Shown one piece after another: positions 47,153 to 58,260 of a stretch of 64,000 nucleotides of DNA (positions are counted from its first letter, which is position 1; the number at the start of each line of letters is the position of its first letter). The position numbers and the translations under genes were made by a program. The notes beneath the pieces are model-generated. The model was not told the DNA's origin. It did not search any database and saw only the letters and a list, made by a program, of their open reading frames with translations. This DNA is from Trichobilharzia szidati (Eukaryota; Platyhelminthes; Trematoda; Strigeidida; Schistosomatidae), in contig OX235279.1 of the NCBI GenBank assembly GCA_944472155.2, positions 142,448,920-142,512,919 of the forward strand. The letters are read 5' to 3'.

Positions 47153-48472
47153 AGCCGCATCATCCTGGAAAGGATCAAACAAGCCCTGGATGAAAAACTT
47201 CGACCAGAACAAGCTGGATTCAGGAGAAACAAGTCATGTATTGATCAAATCGCCACACTACGGATCATCATTGAACAAAGTTTGGAATGGCAGTCAGCGC
47301 TCTATCTCAACTTCATCGACTTTGAAAAGGCCTTCAGCAGACAGCGTCGATCGAGAGGTGATTTGGAAACTACTTCGCTACTACGGAGTGCCACCGACAA
47401 TTATACATATCATCCGAAAGCTGTACGACAATGCTGCATGCCAAGTAATCCACAACGGGAAACTTACGGAGTCCTTTGAAGTGAGGACAGAAGTAAGACA
47501 AGCTGGCTGCCTACTATCGCCGATGATTTTCCTGATTGCAATAGACTGGATAATGCGACAAACAGTGGGCAATGAGGAAACAGGCATAAAATGGACACAC
47601 ACAAAAACTTGGAGGATCTGGACTTCGCCGATGATATATGTCTGATTTCCCACAAACTGGAAGATATGCAAGCGAAAAGCAACAAGTTAGCAGGAGAAGC
47701 ATCAAAGATAGGACTCCAGGTGAACATAGATAAAACAGAGGTGGTGAAAATTGCTGGGCAACACCACCAACAGTAACAACAACAACTGACAACAATCAGC
47801 ATAAATGGGAGGAACCTGAAAGAAACAACATGCTTTACCTACCGACCGGGATGCATCGTTTCAACTACAGGCCGACGGAACTAACGAGGATATCAAAGCA
47901 GCGAGGATCGGGAAGGCAAGACAAGCTTTCACTACTCTCAAGTCTGTGTGTAGGTCAACACCACTCAGCATCAAAACGAAGATAAGATCCGGATTTTCAA
48001 CTCCAATGTGAAGTCAGTCACTGCTACTATACGAATCAGAGACTTGCACTGCGCGTCATAAAGAGCATCTCAAACAAACTACAGACCTTCATTAACAGTT
48101 ATCTTCGCTCAATACTCAAGATCAGATGGCCAGAAACGATTAGCAACAGAGATCTCTGGCAATGAGCGAACCAACGCAGCAGGAACCGATTGTGAAACAA
48201 ATAAGCAGGAAGAAATGGAGATGGATTGGCCATACTCTGAGGAAACGATGAAGTGACATCACTAGACAAGCCATTGCTCGAGTTGAACCCGAAAGGGAAG
48301 CAGCGAGTTGGTCGTCAGTGCAAGGGTGACTTGGAGGAGGTCATGTGAAGAGGAGATGAAAACGTGTGGGCAGACTTGGAGCCAGGTGAAGACTCTAGCA
48401 GAGAACCGAACGCAATAGAGACGCACGGTTGAAGCTCTATGTTCCTCTAGGAATTAAAGGAAATAATAATAA
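47153..48472 (+). mobile_element. RTE-type LINE with 13-bp target-site duplication
   Basis: TAATCTAATTGAC is present at 47140-47152 and again at 48473-48485. The insert codes in several frames for RPEQAGFRRNKSC, LYLNFIDFEKAF (followed by a small duplication of the AGACAGCGTCGA type), VIHNGKLTESFEVRT.VRQ, CLLSPMIFLIAIDWIMRQTV, then LDFADDICLISHKLEDMQAK (47591-47776, catalytic FADD intact). After further frameshifts comes the usual C-terminal region, then CTCTATGTTCCTCTAGGAAT and an AATAAT tail. A 5-kb-class parent was truncated at the 5' end. It is closest to the copy at 7196-8070. Not functional. Confidence 0.92.
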
Positions 48473-48699
48473 TAATCTAATTGACGGGGTGGAGTAGAGC
48501 TCAGCTAACATTAAAATTAAATAAAAGTCAAGTTAACAATAGTGGTAATAAGGCGTAGAGGTTCAATAAGGGGTAGGGGGAGAAAATATTATACTATCAA
48601 GAAACAAGCAAGCAAACAAAGACGAAGCAAATTTGCTTATTTGGTGTTAATTCAGGCCACGTTCACGGCAGATTAAATGACTGAACAAACTTCTGTTGG

Positions 48700-51230
48700 A
48701 TTCAGGGTTCAAATTTTAATATGTGCATTGCCATTGGTTCTGCAGTTTGAAGAAATTTGATTCGTACTCTTTTAGCAAGATTTCCACGTATTCTGTAGAT
48801 GACTTTGAAGTTACTTTGTGGGCATGCTTGGTGTCTCGATTCTATGGGGTGTTCCAGTGTACACCTGAAAGGTGGTCTTTTTTCTCCTTTATAAAACCAT
48901 GAGGATAAGTATTTGATGATACGTTTGGACAGCAAACGCTGGGTACGGCCGACAAACGTAGCTCCATTTGAGCAAGTGAATTGGTAGATGCACATTGATG
49001 TGGCCAACAGTGGTAGCTTATCCTTCACGTTCATGCGAATCATCGGTCTCGTAGAGAAGATTAGTTGGCGTTCAGCCGCGAAGAAGGTTTTCTTCAGTGA
49101 GTGGAACAGGCGGTTTCTCATTATTTTTGCTGATGAGTCTCCATGGAACTGTAAGTCCAGGTGCAGTCGTTTTTCGGGAGAAGAGAGAGAGTGGGCGGTT
49201 TTGGTGGTTTGGGTTTCATAGATTTTGTGATGAAACTTCCTGAGCAGCCATTTTCGAGGAGGATTCTCTTTATACTGTTTAACTCCTCTTCCATAGTATC
49301 TGGGCTGTAAATGCTGCGGATTTTGTGACTCAGTGAAGGAATCAAGTTTTTTTGTATTTAGGGACACTGAACTATGAAAGTTAGTAAGTTATCTGTTCCA
49401 TGTCAGCTTTCTTTAGATGGATCGTTTTAGTGTTCCATCTTGTTCACGTCTTGCTATTTGAACGTCCAGAAAAGATATATTTGTGTCGGATTCCTTCTCT
49501 AGTGTGAAATGAATTGCTGGATGGCAGCTATTGAAGAAGTCCCAGATGTTATCTAAATTCTCCCCATTGTTGGAGATAATGAAGGTGTAGTCCACGTATC
49601 TCTTGTAAAACCTAAAGTTGTTAACCATTTTCATTAGATGTTTGTTTTCTAGTTTGACATGGATAAGTCCCCAGGCGACGGGCCAATTGATGAACTAATA
49701 GCTATATAATCTTTCTGTCCATATATTTCGTTATTGAAAGAGAACTGGACTTTTAGGGTGCATTTAAGAGGAGCTCGTTCAAATATTCAACGGGTATACC
49801 AATGTTCATCTCCTTTGAATCAATATTTTCACATATATAGCATATTTTTTCAGTTAATGGGACGTTTGTAAACAATGATATCACATTTAGTGAGAACATG
49901 GTTTCAGTGGAATTGACAGAGGCGACGGAATCTTGGAGTGAGTGGCAGGAAATTTGCCTTCTTACTGGTTCTAGTAGGACTGATAGCCATTGGGTAGTGC
50001 GATGATAAGGTGAATTAGTCATATCGAGAATGGGTCGAATAGGTTTATCTATCTTGTGCACTTTCGGTAATCCATAAAGTCGGGATGTATTTGAGCCAGG
50101 CTGCCTTAACGATTCGAAGGTTTTAATGTCCATGAATGATTCAGTTTTTAATTTTCGCAGAATATCTGTTAGTGTTTGTTCAGTTTGCTCCGTCATGTTC
50201 TTTTCATTGGTTGGTTTTGCGAATTTGGGCTCGTCGTATAGGATGGTCAGCATTTTACTTTTGTGGTCTTCACAATTCATAACTACGATTCCCCTACCTT
50301 TATCAGGGCGTATCAGAAAGATCTCTTTGTCGTTTATTAATTCCCTGAGCTCTTTATAGTGCTTCTTGGTTAATACCGACCTCCCACTTGGTTTAGCATT
50401 TATAAACTTAAGGCAGCTGTCAAGGACGGATGATTTGAATAGTTGCAGGTCCTCTTCAGATGTTGGTAACAGATCATGTGTTTGATTTATCAGGTTTCCA
50501 AACAGAACCTGGGATTGAAGCTTCTATATGCTTAATGGTTCCGAGCAGAATTTTGGACTGAAGGATAGTGCTTTTATTTGAAGTGTTGACAGTTTGATGT
50601 TTGAGAGATTAAATACGTATTTTTCCGGTTTGTTTGGAAATGGGCGTTCTGTATTGCTCATCAACTTTAGGATTTTAAATAGATTTGACTTGATCTTATC
50701 ACATTGTTTCTGTGTTACTTCTTGGATATATTCTTCAAGGGATTGTCGTAGTTCTTGATCGAAATCATAGACTGCATGAACTCGTAAATCGACGTTTCAC
50801 TCTAGTTCAAGGACACGTGATTGGACGGAGTCAGTGTTGTTTAGTGTGTGTCGCTTGAGTTTTCTGGTATTGGGATGGGTATGATTGCGTCTGAGTGACT
50901 TCCAGATAGTCTTTGGATATTCATGTCGTCTAAACATTCTATTAAGAACTGTGCGTCGGTGGCACAGTGGTTAGGACTCTCGCCGATCATGCATATGGTC
51001 CGGGGTTCGATCCCCTGCCGACACACACTCGATATCTGTGCTCGGCCTGCAAAATTTGGGCTACCGATATCCATGCTGAAAATGTCATACTTGTACTGAA
51101 AATACGGTGTGGCATCAAGCTGTAATCAAAAAAAATAAAAAGATTTCTGTTAGATTGTCGGAGTAACTCAGGAAACTTTCCAGCTCCCCCACCATCACCG
51201 GAACCTTGCAACGTTTAAGCAACTTAAAAA
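48700..51230 (-). mobile_element. Penelope-like element 5, long but disabled copy
   Basis: On the reverse strand, in order: a worn N-terminal part (51230-50290, with LDDMNIQRLSGSHSDAIIPI, interrupted by a SINE at 50951-51136), FLIRPDKGRGIVVMNCEDHK, then an open frame from 50280 to 49753 with SRLYGLPKVHKIDKPIRPIL and VISLFTNVPLTEKICYICEN. After a gap (missing the GSPLGP region) comes VNNFRFYKRYVDYTFIISNN (49587-49598 is the catalytic box, YVDY instead of YVDD), SFLDVQIARREQDGTLKRSI, and finally 49367-48702 with the linker and the endonuclease CIYQFTCSNGATFVGRTQRL. It is one of the most complete Penelope-like copies here, but the second catalytic Asp is lost. Confidence 0.88.
50951..51136 (+). 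repeat. Type A SINE inserted in Penelope-like element 5
   Basis: TGCGTCGGTGGCACAGTGGT, B box GGGGTTCGATCCCCTGCC, CGATATCTGTGCTCGGCCTG, TTTGGGCTACCGATATCC and an A-rich tail. It matches 873-1064. It carries the full GTGCGTCGGTGGC head that the other copy lacks. Confidence 0.88.
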
Positions 51231-51569
51231 TTCCCATTGAGTCATACAAAAGAAAAGGCGTTCGAAGAATTACTCTTTTTGGCAAACTCAGGAGCTCAGG
51301 AGTCTCTAACAGTTTAAACTTTCCGCTCTTGAGGGACTAAACCCTAGAATTTAGGTTCCAGAGTGACTGCACAGTCACTGAATCCTACTGACTTCATGAC
51401 TTAGTGACACTGCCATCCAAAATGATGATGTTTTAGTGACGAAAACAACCTTGGAATCAATCAGACTTTCATAAAACTAAAAATTGAAATATCATATTTT
51501 CTTATATCAGAAGATTTTTTTATTACTTAAATAGAATTTTATAATAAAACTGCTTACTTTTCAATATAG
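51231..51569. other. End of hemicentin intron 3, no feature seen
   Basis: Nothing recognised between the Penelope-like element and the exon 4 acceptor. Confidence 0.4.
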
Positions 51570-51753
51570 TTTATGCAAGTGGTTGAAGCAGCAGTTGAAG
51601 CAAGAAAAGTGCATATTCTGCAACAAGATACACTGAATACCGATGCCAAGACCTACAGTTTCCCTGTGGACTCTCATCTTACCCAGTTAACTATTCATGT
51701 TACAAATCATCATAGAAATCAGGCAATTCATGTAAAAATACGTAATCCTGAAG
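51570..51753 (+). CDS. HMCN1-like: Hemicentin, coding exon 4 (region after VWA)
   Basis: The acceptor tcaatatag ends at 51569 and the donor gtaaat starts at 51754. It enters in phase 0 and leaves in phase 1, covering residues 251-311. The sequence FMQVVEAAVEARKVHILQQD then LTIHVTNHHRNQAIHVKIRN and PEG follows the hemicentin pattern after the VWA domain (helix with VEEAVQASKVHLL-like sequence, then a beta-rich domain with I.IRNP.GK). This domain is conserved between hemicentins and VWA7-type proteins; its ligand is not shown by the sequence. Confidence 0.93.
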
Positions 51754-51868
51754 GTAAATGGAAAAAAAAATAATTTTTTAATAAGATTTGTTGTAAGTTA
51801 CTGAAGCTTTAATATAAGGAAAATCAATGTGATTTATTCTTACAAATTCTTGCATATGAATAGGTTGA

Positions 51869-52104
51869 TTTTTTTTAATCCTTCACGTTCCGGGTGGAAC
51901 ATAGGGCTTCAAGATAGTGACTGGAAGTTTCTGTAGCAGTGTTTATTTTTACAGGATGAGGTTGCTAACCTCATGCCCAACCTTTCCTCTTCACAAGCTT
52001 TTTTTAATACTGGCTTAGCGAGGTAAAGGGGTACGTCGGCCGGGGATCGAACCCCAGACCATGTGCATGGTTGGCGAGCGTCCTGACCGCTGTGCCACCG
52101 ACGC
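51869..52104 (-). repeat. Type B SINE with 11-bp target-site duplication
   Basis: GAATAGGTTGA occurs at 51858-51868 and 52105-52115, directly flanking the element. On the reverse strand: CGCGTCGGTGGCACAGCGGT, B box TGGGGTTCGATCCCCGG, GTACCCCTTTACCTCGCTAA and the tail AGCCCTATGTTCCACCCGGA. It sits 115 bases after exon 4. Confidence 0.9.
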
Positions 52105-52284
52105 GAATAGGTTGACAGAAGCGATATTTTAACTCTAGTTATGTTGGTTATATTTCTGCTGGAATAGCTCGTTTGTTATGAAATAACGATATGATGGGAA
52201 AATTCCGTATGATTAACTACAGAATCATCGTAAGAATTATGCATAAATCAGAAAAAATGCTATTTGAGCTCTATGTCTTTCTTG

Positions 52285-52690
52285 GTGTCCTAGTTTAGAA
52301 CTCAGCTGTTCGCACCCACTGGGATTCACACTCAGGAACCTTTGCTTATAAGCTCAATCACTGGGACACCATTCAGTGGCCAGCGCATGAATCCCAACTT
52401 CCACCGATTGCTGATTCTAGGGCGAATACCAGCCAATGTCACTGGCGAGTATCTGTCCTCACTCGTGACTGGGTGGGTCACGAATTGGTAAATAGAAGTT
52501 AAATTTTATGGGCCACTGAGTGGGGTTCCAGTGGCTTGCCTTGTAACCGGAAGACCTCGGGTTCGAACCCCAGTGAGCGCGTAAAGCCCATTAGTCCCAA
52601 ACTAGGACAAAACAGCTGTCCAGTACTGCCTGTTTGCTTTCAGTGGTTCTCTAACTGATATAAATCCGTGGTCAAACTTAAATCAAACCA
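52285..52690. repeat. HL-SINE inverted pair, linker intact
   Basis: A reverse copy without its outer end (52285-52410) is followed by the linker (ATTCTAGGGCGAATACCAGC to GACTGGGTGGGTCACG) and a forward copy (52490-52690) with GGGTTCGAACCCCAGTGAGC, AGTCCCAAACTAGGACAAAA, CAGCTGTCCAGTACTGCC and ACCAAATCCCTACAGACTAA. The CTGATGA box is lost in the forward copy (CCCATTAG). Confidence 0.8.
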
Positions 52691-53399
52691 AATCCCTACA
52701 GACTAACTCTGAGAAATGTATGACAGTTAGCAAAGAGGTAAATTTTTTCAACGCAGTAACTAGATCAAAATGTTGTGCGGCTTAAAGCCATGCTGAGTTG
52801 ATTTCTTACTAAGAGTATACATATGTAATCCGACACATGTATATTTAACTGAGAAGTTTGGTGCAATCCACAGAGTATTTTCCAGATTCCAACTGGCAAA
52901 TTATCAAATGGATATACTTAAGATCTAAAACAAACATCAAAACGATATCCAACTTCTATTGTCTTTGAATAGCATAAGAAGTAACCTTAATGAGGTTTAT
53001 AAGTTGCAGAAAAGAAACAAAATCTGCTTACAGTTAATAAATATATGACTTCCTAATTGTTTTGACTTTATTTTCTGAATTTTTGACGCGATCATGGGTC
53101 AGCAGGTTCCCAAAGGAAGTTTTTGAATTTTTTTTAGTGATTTTTATCATAAAATTATAATACTCAAATATTTGCATGCCTCAATTTTTCAATCTCGACA
53201 TTTTAGTTATATGATGAAATGATGAATAAGATGAAAACGAATATCTGGGACGAAGTAGGATGTTACTACCTCGAATATTTCCTTTTCAAATTCAGTCAAT
53301 ATCCCATTAGTTTTACACCAGTTTACTAAATTAGATTTATCTTAAGCAGTTTTACCCACAACCTTAATATTTTGACACGTTTTCATTCATTTTAATCAG
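52691..53399. other. Hemicentin intron 4, no feature seen
   Basis: AT-rich sequence up to the exon 5 acceptor; nothing recognised. Confidence 0.4.
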
Positions 53400-53675
53400 G
53401 TAAGCTAATCGGCAAGGAAGATGGTCTCAAACAACTGATGAAAGCTGTTAAGTCTGTGTTTGTTGGTTCAATTGATCGACCTAAGGCTGGTCAGTGGACT
53501 TTAGAAGTGGGCACAGAACCAGAAGAGGCTGATTTAGATGAGCCAGATGAGAGTAAACAATCTGAACGGTGGATTTCTGTTCGGGTTTCTGGTATAAGTG
53601 ATGTCGACTTTCTTCAGGGATTTTCGACAACACCAAGATTGCATAACCATGGAGCATCAACACAACCAATAGCAG
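53400..53675 (+). CDS. HMCN1-like: Hemicentin, coding exon 5 (region after VWA)
   Basis: The acceptor tttaatcag ends at 53399 and the donor gtaagt starts at 53676; phase 1 in and out, 92 codons (residues 312-403). It opens GKLIGKEDGLKQLMKAVKSV, joining exon 4's PEG to give the hemicentin NP.GKLI motif. It continues VNV-like FVGSIDRPKAGQWTLEVGTE, an acidic insert (EEADLDEPDESKQSE) that looks lineage-specific, and then WISVRVSGISDVDFLQGFST, matching the conserved VRITGLSTIDF.AGFS of vertebrate hemicentin. The exon's first bases, GTAAGC, look like a donor but are coding. Confidence 0.93.
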
Positions 53676-55231
53676 GTAAGTCTAATATTTATATATATAT
53701 ATTTACATATGATGGCAAGTAATTGTACACTACCTGCTTGTTAATACTCATTAGCACACCACGTCTTAAATCCTGAGGATGCTTACATTCCATTAGGGCT
53801 TAGTATTTCTCTGACCCAGTTCCCAATTCAGAGATTTACCAATCATTTCTTTAGATTTCAGAAATTAAATGACTTCGCCTTACACCTACCATCATACTAC
53901 AGTGCATCATTTTGTACGACAACTGAGTGACCAATAGACATTGATCAATTCATAGGTCTGCATTTACAGACAGTTTATATATGATGCAATTTACTGATGA
54001 TATCTCGTCCAGTAACTTTTTCCGTTATTATGTTAAATTGGATAATTATTCGCTGAAAAACTGAGTATATATAATATAGGAAACATTTTCGTTTACATTT
54101 CAAGAAATGTAAATTTTATAAAGTAAGAACAACGGTTTGTACGTAATAAGATGCCAGCATCATTTATTTCGTTAACTTCTCAAAAGCTGCAGACAGTTTA
54201 AAGAAATTATTAAGTTTATGTACAGAACGATTTTAAAAAATTTTCAAGTGTTACCTAATATTAGTTAACAGGACCCTCCAAACATAAATGACAGTGCTCA
54301 GAAATTACACCTATGTAGCTTATACACAACAAGTTCAAATTTAAACAAATATTTGGATACAATGGGAAGGGCTGGGTAACAAAGACAATAGGTGAACAAG
54401 ATAATGAGTAAATAAGGAGCTGAGTACCAATGTGGTGAATTCGGCAGAAATCATAGAAACAAGGGAAGAGGCACTGTTACACTATATAATGAAGGGGATG
54501 GGAGGAGAAATTAAAGCCAGAGATTGCGTAGTCAAGTAAGAGAGATAGAGTAAAGACATTGAGATACCAGGGCAAGGAAAGACTGAAAACTGCCCCTTTT
54601 TTATTTAAACTTGAACTTTCTGTGTATAAGGTTATTCAGGTGTAGTTTTTGAGCACTGCTTATTAAGTTTGGAGTCTCCTGTCAGCTGATGTCGTGTAAC
54701 ATTTGTAAAGATATTAAGATTGTTGTATACATAAACTTAATAATTTCTTTGGGCTCTACTCAGCTGATGAGAAGCCGAAGAAATAGATGATAGTATACCT
54801 TGCTTTGTTGAAGACCACAAAGGGGAATAAATGTTTGAATTGAACCTTACAGACAAAACAATACTGAACCAGAAAGAACAGTTTGTGATAATTCATTGTA
54901 AATCCTTATAAAAACGATATACTGTTGGCTGAAAAAATAAAAGCGGATTGAGGAAACAGATATGCTTACATTTACAAAGTCTCGCCACTTATAGATCAGA
55001 TCCACAGAGCTCATAAATCCTAAGACAGATCAAGAAAGTACTCAGAAGCTTTACATTTGCCTTTCAAGTCTTTTTAAGGATTATGTGCGGTCATAAGAGT
55101 ATTATTTCTATTGAGAGTGGTTCAATTTGTGACTTTAACATAATCCAGCTGTCATATGCCCAAACTCATTCTTTATATCCTTGATTGTCTAAGGCAATAT
55201 ACGTAACGAATACTTTAATTGCTTTCAAAAC
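53676..55231. other. Hemicentin intron 5; possible LINE 3' end
   Basis: A less AT-rich stretch at about 54270-54845 ends with GACCACAAAGGGGAATAAAT then GTTTGAATTGAA. That is the kind of ending seen in non-LTR retrotransposon 3' UTRs. With no second copy in the window and no coding part, this is only a possibility. The rest shows nothing. Confidence 0.35.
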
Positions 55232-55300
55232 CAGTACTCCCAGGTTTTCCAATGGTTTTGTAACCGATGTCAGCTCATGATGACATCCAGTAACCAAAAG
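55232..55300 (+). repeat. HL-SINE, end fragment
   Basis: CCAGTACTCCCAGGTTTTCC, AATGGTTTTGTAACCGATGT and CAGCTCATGATGACATCC are the last 70 bases of the family. Confidence 0.75.
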
Positions 55301-55624
55301 GCAAAGTGGTTTAGATGCTATACTAAAACATTTCTATGCCGTTTGTATACTCAAGATTGATCGAAGAATCTGCCATTGGCTGGTCTACTCTTGAATATTT
55401 TAAGATACGTCTCTGGTGGCTAGATATCTTCTCAAGACATAGCAATCCTACCCTAAAACGGAACGAATATTATTCCACACAAAAGATTAGGTAGATCTTT
55501 TTATTAAGCATACTTAATAATGCTTAATTCACATTGCGATATTCATTGAAAGTGTACACTAATTCCGAATACCAATCACACAGATAAGTCAACAGAAAGT
55601 TTCCATTTGTAATATCTTATTTAG

Positions 55625-55809
55625 GTGTTCAAAATTACATTATGGTTAATATGACTGGAAGATTTTTACCAGGACAAGTTGATCATTTTGATATGAGAGC
55701 TCCAAATGGTGCGTCAGTTGTCCGGCTGCCTGTACAACAAACTGCGAAAACACAAATTTACGTTAGTCAACAAGCAATGGACCCAATTACCGGACATTAT
55801 TACCTTGAA
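55625..55809 (+). CDS. HMCN1-like: Hemicentin, coding exon 6 (region before first Ig)
   Basis: The acceptor cttatttag ends at 55624 and the donor gtaggt starts at 55810. It enters in phase 1 and leaves in phase 0, ending at residue 465. It reads GVQNYIMVNMTGRFLPGQVD then HFDMRAPNGASVVRLPVQQT and ends MDPITGHYYLE. This corresponds to the hemicentin region GIPTYVLLN.SG (here GVQNYIMVNMTG) before the first Ig domain. The donor's fourth base is G (GTAGGT); the frame would continue openly for 56 codons to 55980, so the boundary is set by the good fit of exon 7 (VSGRDGQGYPFQR) to the expected V.G.D...FQR motif. Confidence 0.92.
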
Positions 55810-56036
55810 GTAGGTTGTTATTCTCATAATTTTTGTTTAACTAGTTGGGTTTTTATTAGAACTTTCTTAAAAGTAGTACATACATGTAATAGATTGCTTT
55901 TTTTACAACGTTCATTTTCTTGTACATTTCTCCTAGATTTTGTTTTACGAAAGAAAATTTATTATCATTATTATTATTAGTTATGACTGTTATTTGTTCA
56001 GGAACAAATTTCTTGCACATTAATATTAAACAGAGG

Positions 56037-57030
56037 GAAAATTTGTTTTGATAAATTTCTCACAGTGTTATACAGTAGTAATGTTTATTGATGACGTTTC
56101 GAGCACAATTTATTGCCACTCGTAATCATATCAAGGTACTCACACAACTTTCTAACTTAGTCTGTTATTATTATTATTGTTTCCTTTAATTCCAAGAGGA
56201 ACATAGGGCTTCAGCCATGCGTCTCCATTGCGTTCGCTTCTCTGCCAGAGTCTTCACCTGGCTCCATGTCTGCCCACACGCTTTCATCTCCTCTTCACAT
56301 GACCTCCTCCAAGTCACCCAACCTCGCACTGACGACCAACTCGCCGCTTCCCATTCAGTCGGGTTCCACTCGAGCAATGGCTTGTCTAGTGATGTCACTT
56401 GATGGATTGTTTCCTCAGAGTATGGCCAATCCATCTCCATTTCTTACTGCTTATTTGTTTAACAATTGGTTCCTGCTGTGTTGGTTCAATCCCAGAGATC
56501 CCTGTTGCTGATTTTTTCTGGCCATCTGATCTTGAGCGGGGTAGTGAGCGAAGACAGTTGTTGATGAAGGTCTGTAGTTTGTTTGAGATGCTCTTTATGA
56601 CGCGCAGTGCAAGTCTCTGATCCGTATAGTGAGTAGCACTGACTTCACATTGGAGTTGAAAATCCGGATCTTATTTTTGATGCTGAGTGGTGTTGACCTC
56701 CACACAGACTTGAGAGTAGTGAAAGCTTGTCTTGCTTTTCCGATTCTTGCTTTGATATCCTCGTCTATATAATTCCATTATTTTTTATCGCTTGACTTGA
56801 TTGGTAGTAGTATTCTCCATATTTCCAGTATGAGTGATAAGTCATTCCTATTGCATGTGTTGGGTATAGACTCGATGAACAAAGATATAATATGATATGA
56901 TTATGAGTAGCAATAAATTGTGCTCGAAACGTCATCAGTAAACATTACTACTGTATAACACTGTGAGACTTTATCAAAACAAATTTTACCCATAATGGAA
57001 TTACATTCTAACACAGTGCACAAGTTTTAT
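56037..57030. repeat. Palindromic element with ~95-bp arms, split by an RTE insertion
   Basis: The left arm 56037-56134 (TTTTGTTTTGATAAATTTCT ... GCACAATTTATTGCCACTCG ... CATATCA) is the inverse of the right arm 56891-56987, with only a few mismatches over about 95 bases. The right side extends to about 57030 with the family's CATAATGGAATTACATTCTA and GTGCACAAGTTTTATTC. Between the arms lie 756 bases containing the RTE fragment at 56166-56766. The short relatives are 2603-2741 and 21531-21745. Confidence 0.8.
56166..56766 (-). mobile_element. RTE-type LINE 3' fragment inside the palindromic element
   Basis: On the left end is TTATTATTATTATTGTTTCC, then TTTAATTCCAAGAGGAACAT and AGGGCTTCAGCCATGCGTCT, the reverse of the RTE 3' end. 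The reverse frame from 56440 reads MEMDWPYSEETIHQVTSLDK and LEWNPTEWEA, which is the C-terminal region as at 7800-7951. The homology ends near GATATCCTCG at 56766. The DNA is very close to the copies at 7196 and 47153. Confidence 0.85.
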
Positions 57031-57944
57031 TCTTATATCAAACAGAAGGAAAATTTTGGGAATGATCGAATTTACAGCTTTCCAGGTATACAGTTTTAGA
57101 TGAAAGTTCAGCGCAGTTTTCTTTGTAAACCTAAGGTTATAACATCACAAAACGTGATCTTCTTGATAGCAAAAATGAGAAAAATCAAGAAAATCATTGT
57201 AGTATATATACTACTGAGTGGTATGAGAATTCGGGAACCACTGATGTCAAGCAGTAGGGCAACTATTATTATTAACCAGAATTTCTTGTAGTTTGAAATG
57301 GTCCGACTCTTTGGTCAGACTTGGGCCATGTACATCGCTTATGTGTTATTTTCCAATGAAGCAAGATGGTCGTCTGATGTTGAGGTCATTATGAGTCGGC
57401 TAGCGAGCACTACTGGTCGACGTGCGCGGTTAACTAGGTTCAGATAACACTATCATTTAGGAAACTTCGATTTAAAAATTCAAAACCATAATAATGAATG
57501 TAGACGATAGATATCCTTCCATTTTGCTTGAATAAAAGACAAATTCACAGATAATACAGTTTCAAAATAATCAACATATCATTTGATGAAAATGTGCTCA
57601 GTAGGCAGCTATAGTAACATGTACTATATTTTGAACAATTCTGAGACAAATTTTAACAGTTCATTGAGTCTTATATGGTGGAAATCTTTTTAGAAGTTCA
57701 ATTCGGTATCAGTGTTACATAAGCCTCATATAATCCGCCACAATTTTAACAGCAACCAAAAACCTAAAATACAAACACTAGTGAAAGGTTACTAGCTTCG
57801 CCTTGACGACATATGTGTTGAGTAGGAAAATTAAACTCCTTATCAAGATATTGACCATAACGAAACTATAAAATAAAGGGTGAACGATTTCCACATAAAA
57901 GTTGAGGGTCAATCAGCAAACGGATCCACACTATTCAAGTGTTG
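57031..57944. other. Hemicentin intron 6, no feature seen
   Basis: Nothing recognised. Confidence 0.4.
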
Positions 57945-58260
57945 GTTTGTAGGGATTTGATTTGATTGGTTACAGGATTTCATCATGAGCTAAAATCGGT
58001 TAGAGAACCATCGGAAAACCTAGGAGTACTGGACAGCTGTTTCTTGATAGTTTGGGGCTCTTTATGAGCACGCAACCAGCGAAGTCCGAATCCAGCACTT
58101 TCCGGTTGCAAGGAAAGCTCGTAGACCATTAGGCCAGCTGATGAATTCCAACTTCTGCCAATTTTACGACATAGCGCTACCATTAGCCAATGTTATCGGC
58201 GAGTATTCTGTCCTCACATTCGACCTCCTGTACCCCACATTAATTGGCAGATGTTGGATT
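57945..58260 (-). repeat. HL-SINE, full-length reverse copy with tail and linker
   Basis: It begins with the reverse tail GTTGGTTTGTAGGGATTTGA, then CAGGATTTCATCATGAGCT, GGAGTACTGGACAGCTGTTT, the tRNA head (GCCTAATGGTCTACGAGC on the reverse strand) and GGCAGAAGTTGGAATTCATC. It continues with the pair linker (CATAGCGCTACCATTAGCCA, GACCTCCTGTACCCCAC) to about 58260. Confidence 0.8.

Noticed and set aside
53400..53405. GTAAGC directly after an AG as a splice donor
   Set aside because: It is the start of exon 5: the frame from exon 4 (NPEG) through it gives GKLIGKEDG, matching hemicentin.
55810..55980. Extension of hemicentin exon 6 to the TAG at 55980
   Set aside because: The added residues (VGCYSHNFCLTSWVF...) do not fit hemicentin, while splicing at 55809 to 60650 does.
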